Below, one piece after another: positions 1-6,688 of a stretch of 6,767 nucleotides of DNA. Numbering within the stretch: the first letter of the stretch is position 1; each line of letters opens with the position of its first letter. Source of the stretch: Kiritimatiellia bacterium (GTDB lineage Bacteria > Verrucomicrobiota > Kiritimatiellia > JAAZAB01); NCBI GenBank assembly GCA_018400335.1, contig JAGYMT010000098.1, positions 1 to 6,767 on the forward strand, read 5' to 3'. Below the pieces are notes generated by a model that saw only the letters and a program-made list of their open reading frames with translations, ran no database searches and was not told where the DNA came from. The position numbers and the translations under genes were made by a program.

Positions 1-46
1 GCAGACTGTCACCCGATTTTGAACCATGCCCATAACTTCAGGGTCT

Positions 47-63
47 TCTGCGGAATCTGTGGG
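47..63. repeat. 9-bp period short direct repeat
   Basis: TCTGCGGA (47-54) is followed at 9 bp by TCTGTGGG (56-63). The look recalls short intergenic repeats of the ATCTGCGTA type that I remember from many environmental bacterial genomes. That likeness is from memory and untested. With only two units, chance cannot be excluded. Confidence 0.3.
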
Positions 64-133
64 TAATATTAGGAAGAATTCACCACGGAGTTACCATGTA
101 TCGCGGCAATGCTCACATCGCTATCAAAGGTCG

Positions 134-220
134 CTTCCCATGACTCTTGTTCCAACACTTAGTCCCACACTTCGTCGGTTACGCTTAGTCGACTCTCTTA
201 GTCGTTGGCTTCGCGGCATC
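134..220. repeat. Degenerate tandem repeat, about 12-bp period, seven units
   Basis: Units starting with CTT begin at 134, 146, 158, 170, 184, 197 and 209, giving unit lengths of 12, 12, 12, 14, 13, 12 and 12. The best-kept core is CTTAGTC, exact at 158-164, 184-190 and 197-203, with variants CTTCGTC (170-176) and CTTGTTC (146-152). The outermost units keep little more than CTT. Units 2 and 3 agree at 9 of 12 positions. The array is non-coding as far as I can tell and lies about 100-190 bases upstream of the cyclotransferase gene. It may be a decayed intergenic repeat family or a set of helically spaced protein sites; a period of 12-14 bp fits the DNA helix only roughly. Confidence 0.55.
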
Positions 221-237
221 TGCACGTGCGGAATGCC
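215..237. promoter_or_regulatory. Dyad-symmetric element (possible operator)
   Basis: Arms GGCAT (215-219) and ATGCC (233-237) are exact reverse complements and flank a perfect 8-bp palindrome GCACGTGC (222-229). They are separated from it by 2 and 3 bases, so the two dyads share almost the same centre. This nested symmetry suits a dimeric DNA-binding protein better than an RNA hairpin, because the inner palindrome leaves little room for a loop. It lies about 90 bases upstream of the cyclotransferase start. Function is inferred from symmetry alone. Confidence 0.25.
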
Positions 238-289
238 AATGGATAATCACCCGCGATTGCCGGATGGACTAAACTTCTTAACCTCTTAA

Positions 290-305
290 CTTCTTCCCAA
301 AGAAG
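290..305 (+). other. Small hairpin in the cyclotransferase leader
   Basis: CTTCTT (290-295) and AAGAAG (300-305) form a perfect 6-bp stem with the loop CCCA, 18 bases before the start codon. An alternative pairing puts CTTCCC (293-298) against GGGAAG (314-319) and would cover the ribosome binding site. The two structures are mutually exclusive. The surrounding DNA is strongly pyrimidine-rich then purine-rich, so such complementarity can arise easily by chance. Confidence 0.25.
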
Positions 306-323
306 GGGCTAAGGGGAAGGGGG

Positions 324-1181
324 ATGCGGAAAAGAGCAATGAAAGGTGTTTTAAGATTGGCGTGCGGCGCGGCGCTCGTGGTTGCCGCGTTACTGACCGG
401 CTGCGTCCGGCAGGACGGCGCGGAGCCGCAGCCGGAGCGGAGTGGCGAAGCGGAGTTGCCGGCCGGCGGCACGCCGGTGGCGGTTACCATGGCGCACGTG
501 GCGCGCACGATACCCCACGACCCCAAGGCGCTCACGCAAGGGCTTTATTACAGGAACGGGGAGTTCATCGAGAGCACCGGAGGTTACGGTCGCTCTTCCA
601 TCAGGCGGGTGGACGCCGCGACCGGCGAGATCAAGGTTCTCAAGAAACTGTCCGACCAGTTTTACGGCGAGGGCTGCGCGCCTACTCCGCGGGGCATTGT
701 CCAGCTCACGTGGCGCAATGGCGTGGCTTTCCGCTACGACGAGGACACTCTCAACCTGCGATCGAGCCGCTCCTATTCCCGCGAAGGGTGGGGGCTGATA
801 TATGACGGAACGAATCTTGTTGCGAGCGACGGAAGCGACAAGCTTTACGTTCTGAATGCCACTACGCTTGAGACGGAAGGCGTCGTCCTCGTCAGAACGC
901 CCGAGGGGAAGCCGGTGAAGCGGTTGAACGAGATGGCGTGGGTTGGGGGGCTGGTGCTCGCCAACGTGTTTCTCACTGATCTCGTGGTGGCAATTGATAT
1001 GGAAACGGGGCTCGTGCGGCAGACCTGGGATTTGTCGGGAATAGCGCGCAACGAGAGCCCGTCGGATCCCGAACACGTGCTCAACGGGATAGCGCATGAT
1101 CCGGAAACAGGCCGGTTGTGGGTGACAGGCAAGGGGTGGTCGAACATCTACGAGGTGCGGCTTCCGAACTGGCCGGATTGA
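324..1181 (+). CDS. Glutaminyl-peptide cyclotransferase, lipoprotein (plant/bacterial beta-propeller type)
   Basis: This enzyme family turns N-terminal glutamine of peptides or proteins into pyroglutamate, releasing ammonia. The 285-residue protein starts with a lipoprotein signal peptide: basic MRKR, a hydrophobic stretch to about residue 24, and lipobox LLTGC with acylated Cys27. It should therefore be membrane-tethered and act in the periplasm. Family motifs appear in order: TQGL (71-74), ESTGGYG (83-89), GEG (115-117), QLTW (127-130), EGWGL (154-158), SDGS (168-171), LNE (201-203), LNGIAHD (253-259) and VTGK (267-270). By spacing, Glu116, Trp130, Trp156, Asn202 and Lys270 match papaya cyclotransferase Glu69, Trp83, Trp110, Asn155 and Lys225, so an active enzyme is likely. 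Two pocket positions differ: Leu70 for papaya Phe22, and Phe216 for Trp169. ATG at 324 is chosen because AAGGGG (311-316) lies 7 bases upstream; ATG at 339 would also keep the lipobox. The gene converges on the efflux operon. The bacterial substrate is unknown. Confidence 0.9.
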   Translation: MRKRAMKGVLRLACGAALVVAALLTGCVRQDGAEPQPERSGEAELPAGGTPVAVTMAHVARTIPHDPKALTQGLYYRNGEFIESTGGYGRSSIRRVDAATGEIKVLKKLSDQFYGEGCAPTPRGIVQLTWRNGVAFRYDEDTLNLRSSRSYSREGWGLIYDGTNLVASDGSDKLYVLNATTLETEGVVLVRTPEGKPVKRLNEMAWVGGLVLANVFLTDLVVAIDMETGLVRQTWDLSGIARNESPSDPEHVLNGIAHDPETGRLWVTGKGWSNIYEVRLPNWPD

Positions 1182-1185
1182 ACCA

Positions 1186-4100
1186 TCAGGAATTATCATC
1201 CCGCGGCGCGAAGCGCGTTTTCATCCATTCCGCCATGCTGTCCGCCACGCTGTACATGGAAGGCGTGAGGATCAGTGTCAGCACCGTAGCCATCGCGAGT
1301 CCGAATATCACGGTAACAGCCATCGGCGCCCACCACGAGCTCGATTCCGCGCCTGCAACCAGCCGCGGCGGCCAGGAGTGCACTTCGAGACTGAATCCCA
1401 CCGCCATGGGGATCAGGCCGAGAATGGTGGTCGTGGCGGTAAGAAGCACGGGACGCAGACGCATTTTGCCGGCCTTCACCACGGCCTCGGTTGACGATAG
1501 CCCGTCGCGGCGGCGCTGCAGGATGCAGTCAATCAGAACTATTGAATTATTCACCACGATTCCCGCCAGGCTGATGACGCCCACGCCTGTCATTATGATG
1601 CCGAATTTCATTCCGGTTATCAGAAGGCCCCAAAGCACGCCGATCATTGAAAGGCCGACCGAAAAGAGAATGATGATCGGCAGGCCCGCGGAATTGAACT
1701 GGATGACCAGCACGACCAGTATCAGGCCAAGCGCCACGGCGAAGGCGCGGGAGAGGAAGGCCCCTGAATCCTGCATCTCCTGGTTCTCGCCCGTATAGGC
1801 CACGCTGTAGCCGCGGGGAAGCGGTATCCTGTCCACTTCAACGCGAACGTCGCGCAGAACCTGGTCCGCGCCACGGTCCTGATTCTCTCCGGTGATCGTG
1901 ACCATGCGCTTCTGGTTCTTCCTGCTGATCGAGCCCTGCCCGGAAGTGAAGACAACCGAGCCCAGCGATGAAAGCGGCACCGAGCCGGCGCCCTGCACGG
2001 GGATGAATATCCGGTCAAGCAGATCCGGGCTGTTGCGCTGTCCGCTCGGCAGGCGCAGGGTTATGTCGAACTCATCCTCGCCCGCACGGAACTTGCTCAC
2101 CTCGATTCCGTAGATCGCCATGCGCAGGAACCGGGCTATCATGTCCGTATTTAGACCGAGCATAGCCGCGCGGTGCCGATCCACGCGGAATTGAAGCTCC
2201 GGCAGGGATTCCTCCTGGTCGTCCTGGACGTCAACCAGTCCGTCCACCGTCCCTATTGCGCGAATTATTTCAGCGGCATGGTGATCGAGTGCTTCGAAAT
2301 CATCGCCTGCAAGCTCGATGGAAACGGGCGCGCCCGTGGGCGGTCCCTGTTCCTCCTTGTCCACCTTGATCTCGGCGTCCGGCAGACGGCCCATGTCATC
2401 GCGAATGCGTCCTATAAGCTTGAACGAGTTCTCTCCCCGGTCTTCCGCGTCCAGGAACTCTATATGAATGGTTCCGAGATGCGTGCCGCCTCCGCCGCTC
2501 CCGCCTATCATGCCGCCGGACGACCCGATGGAGGTGAGGAAGAATTTTACATCCTCGTACTTCAGCAGCTTCTGTTCGAACTCGCGCAGGGCGGCGTCCG
2601 TTCGCTCGATGGCCGTGCCCTGCGGGAATTTCAGTTTTATGGTTGCGTTGCGCGGCTCGACCTCGGGGAACAGCTCGACGCCGTTTCCGAAACGGCTGTA
2701 TGCGGCAATGCTGAAAAACAGGAACACGAAACCCAGGAGAATAACGGAAACCCGATGGTTCAGCGCGCCGCGCAGCAGGCGTTCGTAGCCCAAAACGAAA
2801 GGGTGTCCCTTCACATTCGCGTCGTGCGGCCGGGCGTTGATGAAGACCGAGCAGATAGCGGGATTGATAATGATCGCCACGAAAAGCGAGGCGGAGAGCG
2901 TCATCATGAGGGTTCGCGGCAGGTAACCCATGAACTGGCCCATTATGCCGGGCCAGAACAGGAGCGGGGCGAATGCCGCCAGCGTCGTGAGCGTGGAGGT
3001 GATCACGGGCCAGGCCACCTCGCTCGCGCCGCGCCGCGCCGACTCTACCCGCGAGAGCCCGAGCGTCCGGTTCCTGTAAATGTTCTCCACGATCACTATG
3101 GCATTATCAACCAGCATTCCCACCGAAAGCACGAGGCTGAACAGCACGATAAAATTGAGCGTTCCGGAGCGGATGGCTATCAGCGCGAAGGCTATGAGCA
3201 TGGAAAGCGGTATCGCGAGCCCCACGAACAAGCTGTTGCGCGCGCCGAGAAACACAAGCAGCACGATCACCACGAGGATGAAGCCTGATGCGACGTTGTT
3301 CTCCAGCTCCGTGATCATGCTTGCCACATATTCGGACTGGTCCATGATCACGGTGAAGCTGATGCCCGGCGGCAGGGGAAAATCGGCCATCACGCGTTCG
3401 ACCTGGCGGATCAGGGCAACCGTGTTGACGCCGGATCTCTTCTTCACATTGATGGCGACGCACGGCTTCCCGTTCACCCGCGAAAGTGACTCGCGGTCCT
3501 TGAATGTGTCCGAGACCGAGGCGATGTCGGTCAGGTACACCGGCCGTCCTTGCCGCTCCGTGAGGAGAATTTGCCGCATGTCGGAAGCCATGTCGAACTC
3601 GCCCGGGATGCGGACCTGTATCTTCTGTCCTTCCATGTCAATGTTGCCCGCAGAGACTGTCCGGTTCTCCTGGGCGATCCGGGATATCAGGAGGGAAAGC
3701 GGGATGTCGTAGGCTATCATGCGCGGCAGATCGACCTCCACGCGGATCTCCCGCTCGAGCACCCCGGTTAGCTCCGCCTGCCGCACGCCGGAAAGACGTT
3801 CGAGCCGGTCCTGCAGATCCTCCGCTATGTTCTTCAACCGCGAGAGATCCGTCTCCCCGGATATGGTGAAGGTGTAGACCGGAAAATCGGAGCTGAAGTT
3901 GAACGCATCCACCACCGGCTCATCGAGGTCCCTCGGCAGGTCGGGGCGCGCGAGGTCCACCTTGTCCTTTACCCGCTGCTTGGCCAGATCAATGTTCTCT
4001 CCGGCGACGAACTCAATCGAGATGAAGGAAATGCCCTCTGATGAAACGGAGCGCATTTCCTTCACGTTCTCGACGTCGTTCAGCTTCTTCTCCAGGGGTA

Positions 4101-4293
4101 TGGTGATTAGCTTCTCCACCTCCGCGGGAGACGTGCCCTCGTAGACGGCGGTGAGGAAGACGAACGGGATGGTGATATCCGGCGTGCCCTCGCGCGGCAG
4201 CGTCACGTAGCTGTGAATGCCGGCTGTCACGAGCACGACGATGAAAACGAACACCGCCGTCCTGAACTTTATCGCGTAATTCGAGAGAATCAT
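1186..4293 (-). CDS. RND efflux permease (AcrB/HAE superfamily), inner-membrane pump
   Basis: This 1035-residue protein has the full length and fold of RND permeases: TM1 (about 11-30), a periplasmic porter/docking domain (about 32-330), TM2-TM6 (about 335-486), TM7 (about 511-533), a second periplasmic domain (about 534-845) and TM8-TM12 (about 847-1013). It should act as a trimer that drives substrates out using an ion gradient. TM4 reads VGMLVDNAIVIVEN: Asp396 matches AcrB Asp407, but Asn397 replaces Asp408. TM10 reads GIVVNNSIVLID: Asn915 replaces the AcrB Lys940. The TM11 segment RLRPVLLTATTTILGLIP and the TM12 region WWAPMAVTVIFGLA fit a divergent ACR_tran clade and not AcrB itself. A glycine-rich loop lies at 588-605 in the second porter half. 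ATG at 4293 overlaps the adaptor stop by ATGA, with GGAG 11 bases upstream inside the adaptor gene. It is the last gene of the operon. Substrate is unknown; I see no CusA-type methionine cluster that would mark a metal pump, though I did not model this. Confidence 0.93.
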   Translation of the reverse strand: MILSNYAIKFRTAVFVFIVVLVTAGIHSYVTLPREGTPDITIPFVFLTAVYEGTSPAEVEKLITIPLEKKLNDVENVKEMRSVSSEGISFISIEFVAGENIDLAKQRVKDKVDLARPDLPRDLDEPVVDAFNFSSDFPVYTFTISGETDLSRLKNIAEDLQDRLERLSGVRQAELTGVLEREIRVEVDLPRMIAYDIPLSLLISRIAQENRTVSAGNIDMEGQKIQVRIPGEFDMASDMRQILLTERQGRPVYLTDIASVSDTFKDRESLSRVNGKPCVAINVKKRSGVNTVALIRQVERVMADFPLPPGISFTVIMDQSEYVASMITELENNVASGFILVVIVLLVFLGARNSLFVGLAIPLSMLIAFALIAIRSGTLNFIVLFSLVLSVGMLVDNAIVIVENIYRNRTLGLSRVESARRGASEVAWPVITSTLTTLAAFAPLLFWPGIMGQFMGYLPRTLMMTLSASLFVAIIINPAICSVFINARPHDANVKGHPFVLGYERLLRGALNHRVSVILLGFVFLFFSIAAYSRFGNGVELFPEVEPRNATIKLKFPQGTAIERTDAALREFEQKLLKYEDVKFFLTSIGSSGGMIGGSGGGGTHLGTIHIEFLDAEDRGENSFKLIGRIRDDMGRLPDAEIKVDKEEQGPPTGAPVSIELAGDDFEALDHHAAEIIRAIGTVDGLVDVQDDQEESLPELQFRVDRHRAAMLGLNTDMIARFLRMAIYGIEVSKFRAGEDEFDITLRLPSGQRNSPDLLDRIFIPVQGAGSVPLSSLGSVVFTSGQGSISRKNQKRMVTITGENQDRGADQVLRDVRVEVDRIPLPRGYSVAYTGENQEMQDSGAFLSRAFAVALGLILVVLVIQFNSAGLPIIILFSVGLSMIGVLWGLLITGMKFGIIMTGVGVISLAGIVVNNSIVLIDCILQRRRDGLSSTEAVVKAGKMRLRPVLLTATTTILGLIPMAVGFSLEVHSWPPRLVAGAESSSWWAPMAVTVIFGLAMATVLTLILTPSMYSVADSMAEWMKTRFAPRDDNS
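1206..1221 (+). terminator. Weak hairpin plus T-run after the cyclotransferase gene
   Basis: GCGC (1206-1209), loop GAA, GCGC (1213-1216), then G and four T's (1218-1221), start 25 bases past the cyclotransferase stop. The shape is that of an intrinsic terminator, but the stem is only 4 bp and the T-run short. It also lies inside the 3' end of the convergent permease gene, where the sequence is constrained by coding. It is the only terminator-like structure I could find near this junction. Confidence 0.18.
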
Positions 4294-5363
4294 ATTGTTC
4301 CGGGCTCCACCCTGGCGCCGTCCTGCAGCGAGCGATGCCCGTCAACGATCAGCTCGTCGCCGGGCTTGAGGCCGGAGCCGAGAACCGCCTCGCTTCCGAC
4401 CATGGCCTCGATCCGGACGACGCGGCGAACGGCGCGTCCATTCTCAACCACGAACACCACGTGCTCACCCTTGCTGGGAAGAACCGCCGATAGAGGCGCC
4501 GCCATGCGATCCGCGCTGTGGCTCCGCACGATTTCGACGTTGGCGATCATGCCGGCCCTGAGCGATTCCGGCGGATTCTCGATCAATGCTTCCACCCTGA
4601 ATGCGTTGTTCTCGCGCCGCGCGACGAAGGAAACGAACACGACCTTGCACTCGAATTTCTCGCCGGGAAGCGCGTCGAACTCCACGTGGACGGGCGAGCC
4701 GGCCTTAACCGCGAGCGCGTTCTTCTCCGGAACATCGAACACCACCTTCATTCTGCTTGTGTCCACCACCTCGAACACGGCGCGGCCCTTGCCGACGTAT
4801 TCGCCCGGTTCCACGTGGCGATCGTTCACCCATCCGTCAATGGGGCTGCGCACCTCGCACTGCGAAAGAAAGACATCTGCTTCTTCCATGGCTATCTCGG
4901 CGCGCTCCTTGCGCATGAAGATGGTCTCGAATTCGTTCACGGAAACGGCGCCCGCATCCCTGAGTTCCCGCCAGCGAACGACGTCCTTTTCGGCGTCCTT
5001 TATTTCAACCTCCGCGCGGCGGCGCACCTGCTCCCACGCGCGCCCGTCAATACGAAGGAGCACCTGTCCGTTTGTTATCGAGTCGCCCTTGTCGGCGTTC
5101 AGCTCCACGATCAATCCTTCCTGCTCCGAGGAGAGAACGGCCCTCGTGAAGGGCTCAAGCCTGCCCGGCACTCGCAGCATCTCGTTGATAGCGCGCGGCT
5201 GAACGATGACGGTCTGAACCGGGAACGGAAGCTCCTCGGCATCGTCCGCTTTACTGTCCGGCCGGCGCGCTGCGATTAGAATAATCGTCAACACGACAAG
5301 AGCCGCGAGCGTTCCCCACATTATCAATGCGATCTTTGTTCTGTTTGTTTCCGGCATTTTCAT
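4290..5363 (-). CDS. Periplasmic adaptor of RND efflux pump (HlyD/AcrA family)
   Basis: The 357-residue protein links the permease to the outer-membrane channel. It has one N-terminal membrane helix (about residues 10-31) and no lipobox cysteine, so it is anchored by a transmembrane segment and not by lipid as in AcrA. After a short charged linker come: the first half of the lipoyl-like domain (about 65-107, with the typical VPGRLEP and LLRIDG); a short helical hairpin rich in Glu/Arg/Lys (about 108-165); the second lipoyl half (about 168-205, with VRSPIDGWV and VEPGEYV); a beta-barrel (about 206-280); and a membrane-proximal domain (about 281-355, with GLKPGDELIVDG). The hairpin of some 55 residues is on the short side. 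The start at 5363 overlaps the channel gene stop (ATGA, 5360-5363), with GGAG 10 bases upstream. A second in-frame ATG at 5357 is possible but less well spaced. Both ends overlap neighbours, which implies translational coupling. Confidence 0.92.
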   Translation of the reverse strand: MKMPETNRTKIALIMWGTLAALVVLTIILIAARRPDSKADDAEELPFPVQTVIVQPRAINEMLRVPGRLEPFTRAVLSSEQEGLIVELNADKGDSITNGQVLLRIDGRAWEQVRRRAEVEIKDAEKDVVRWRELRDAGAVSVNEFETIFMRKERAEIAMEEADVFLSQCEVRSPIDGWVNDRHVEPGEYVGKGRAVFEVVDTSRMKVVFDVPEKNALAVKAGSPVHVEFDALPGEKFECKVVFVSFVARRENNAFRVEALIENPPESLRAGMIANVEIVRSHSADRMAAPLSAVLPSKGEHVVFVVENGRAVRRVVRIEAMVGSEAVLGSGLKPGDELIVDGHRSLQDGARVEPGTI

Positions 5364-6688
5364 TGCGAATCATCTCCGGGTTTTTCGCCTGCGCCCAGCC
5401 CGCACGCGCAGCGAAGCCGGGCAACCGCCGCCCTGTGCGAGCGAAGCGCGCCGTACCACAGCAGGCGCGCATTGCTCATGGCGAGGTTGGCGTCGGTGTA
5501 TTCAAGATAGGTTGCCAGTCCCACATCGTAGCGCGTGCGCGCTATATCCATGCTCTTCTCGGCAAGCTCCACGTTGCCGGCGGTCGCGGCGACCGCCTCG
5601 GCCGAGTGCATCATATCCAGGTACGCGGTGCGGATTTCCAGGTCCACGGCGCGTTCCATCTCGCTGAGATTGGCGCGTGCCTTTGAGAGCTCGAGCCTTT
5701 TCTCCAGCACCTTGCCGCGGCGCAGGCCGCCGTCCATTATGCTCCACTCCAGGGTCAAGCCCGCGTTCCAGCCCCACTCCCAGTCGGCATCGTTGGAGAA
5801 GAAAGACGGAGGATTTATCCCCTCGTATGCCGCGCGCGCCTTCACTATTGGAAGGCGGCTGCCCTGCTCCACGCGGATATCCTGCTGCCACAGACCGATG
5901 ATCTGCTCCTGGCGTCTCAGCTCCGGACGGCGCCTCAATCCTTCAGCGCGCCACTCGTCGAAATCCACCTCGATCGGTTCGAAATCCAGCTTGCCGTTCA
6001 CCCGGAACCGTTCCACGTCCAGATGCAGGAGGTTTTTGAACGATTCCATGGCTATTTCCAGATTGCGGTGGGCGAGAATGAGCGACGGCTCCTGGTTGGC
6101 GAGCCGGACCCTTGCGCTCAGCACGTCGAATTCCGAAGCCGTATCGTTCTTGAATCTGGCTTCCGCCTGTTTCACGAGGGCGCGCAACTGTTCCACCGAT
6201 GCGCGCTGCACCTCCACGCCGGCCTCATGCAGCAGTATTCCGTAAAAAGCTACTTTAATATCGCGCACGAGTTCCTGTTCCGAGCGAAGCGTCTGCTGGC
6301 GGCTGCTCTCGCTGTAAAACTCCGCGGCCTTCAGAGCGGCCCGCACGGAGCCGCCGGAATAGAGAAGCTGGCTCGCCTCCGCGGAGACAGCGTAGTTATC
6401 CAGATTGCCGAACTCGACCGGGCCGTCCCCCATGTCGAAGGACTCCACCTTGTCGAGCCGGGTGTAGCTGCCGCGCGTCTTGATTTCGGGCAGCGCCTGA
6501 GCGCGGATCTGCCGGATTTTGGAGTCCGCAATCGCCTCATCGCGGCGCGCGTTCTCCACGACCACCGAGCGCTCAAGCCCGATCCGTATGCAGTCATCCA
6601 GCGTGAGTTCGGGAATGTCCTCAGTCAACCCGACGTACGGAAACAGCAACGCGGCCAGCAACAGGAGTTTTATATGTTCGATTCTCAT
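5360..6688 (-). CDS. TolC-like outer-membrane efflux channel (OEP family)
   Basis: From ATG at 6688 the protein has 442 residues, a normal length for the outer membrane efflux protein family; three copies form a barrel and periplasmic tunnel through which the pump discharges. Residues 1 to about 20 are a Sec signal peptide (MRIEHIK, then LLLLAALLFPYVG). The two tandem OEP repeats cover about 27-220 and 245-430. Their parallel motifs are LLYSGGSVRAALK (108-120) against SIMDGGLRRGKVLEK (316-330), and ARFKNDTASEFDVLSAR (177-193) against TRYDVGLATYLEYTDAN (385-401). Long, heptad-like helical stretches fit the tunnel coiled coils. There is no lipobox, unlike OprM. The frame is open further upstream to a TTG at 6760, but that would put 24 polar residues before the signal peptide and would overlap the promoter, so I reject it. 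TAAGGAG (6704-6710) lies 15 bases from the ATG, a rather wide spacing. It is the first gene of the operon, before the adaptor and permease. Confidence 0.92.
   Translation of the reverse strand: MRIEHIKLLLLAALLFPYVGLTEDIPELTLDDCIRIGLERSVVVENARRDEAIADSKIRQIRAQALPEIKTRGSYTRLDKVESFDMGDGPVEFGNLDNYAVSAEASQLLYSGGSVRAALKAAEFYSESSRQQTLRSEQELVRDIKVAFYGILLHEAGVEVQRASVEQLRALVKQAEARFKNDTASEFDVLSARVRLANQEPSLILAHRNLEIAMESFKNLLHLDVERFRVNGKLDFEPIEVDFDEWRAEGLRRRPELRRQEQIIGLWQQDIRVEQGSRLPIVKARAAYEGINPPSFFSNDADWEWGWNAGLTLEWSIMDGGLRRGKVLEKRLELSKARANLSEMERAVDLEIRTAYLDMMHSAEAVAATAGNVELAEKSMDIARTRYDVGLATYLEYTDANLAMSNARLLWYGALRSHRAAVARLRCACGLGAGEKPGDDSQ

Larger units (their letters stand above)
1..323. other. Intergenic region with short periodic motifs, no supported gene
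   Basis: This stretch has no coding region I can support. The longest open frame here (26-289, plus) gives a Ser/Arg/Pro-rich peptide with no recognisable domain and no ribosome binding site, so I treat it as non-coding. Base composition is visibly less GC-rich than in the flanking genes. From left to right it holds: a 9-bp-period pair (47-63); a TTCACCACGGAG segment (79-90); a degenerate array of about 12-bp period (134-220); a dyad-symmetric element (215-237); and a pyrimidine-rich then purine-rich leader (274-323) running into the cyclotransferase start. I see no convincing sigma70 promoter for that gene. The best candidate, TTGCCG at 257-262, has only a very poor -10 at 279-284. Confidence 0.6.

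Noticed and set aside
26..289. Plus-strand open frame of 87 codons in the left intergenic region
   Set aside because: It has no ribosome binding site, runs through the periodic repeats and the dyad element, and has no recognisable domain.
390..1199. Minus-strand open frame of 269 codons opposite the cyclotransferase gene
   Set aside because: The plus frame contains all motifs of a known enzyme; the antisense peptide has none and is rich in Arg, Pro and His.
2173..3288. Long plus-strand open frame of 371 codons opposite the permease gene
   Set aside because: It lies fully antisense to a clearly recognised RND permease, has a low-complexity composition rich in His, Glu and Arg, and shows no domain. 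GC-rich genes with strong third-position bias often give such frames.
4213..5202. Plus-strand open frame of 329 codons across the permease-adaptor junction
   Set aside because: It is antisense to two recognised genes, very rich in Ser, Thr and Arg, and has no family motifs or plausible start context.
324..6688. Functional link between the cyclotransferase and the efflux pump as a new system
   Set aside because: They are on opposite strands, end to end, and share no promoter. No shared substrate or motif supports a link, so adjacency alone is not enough.
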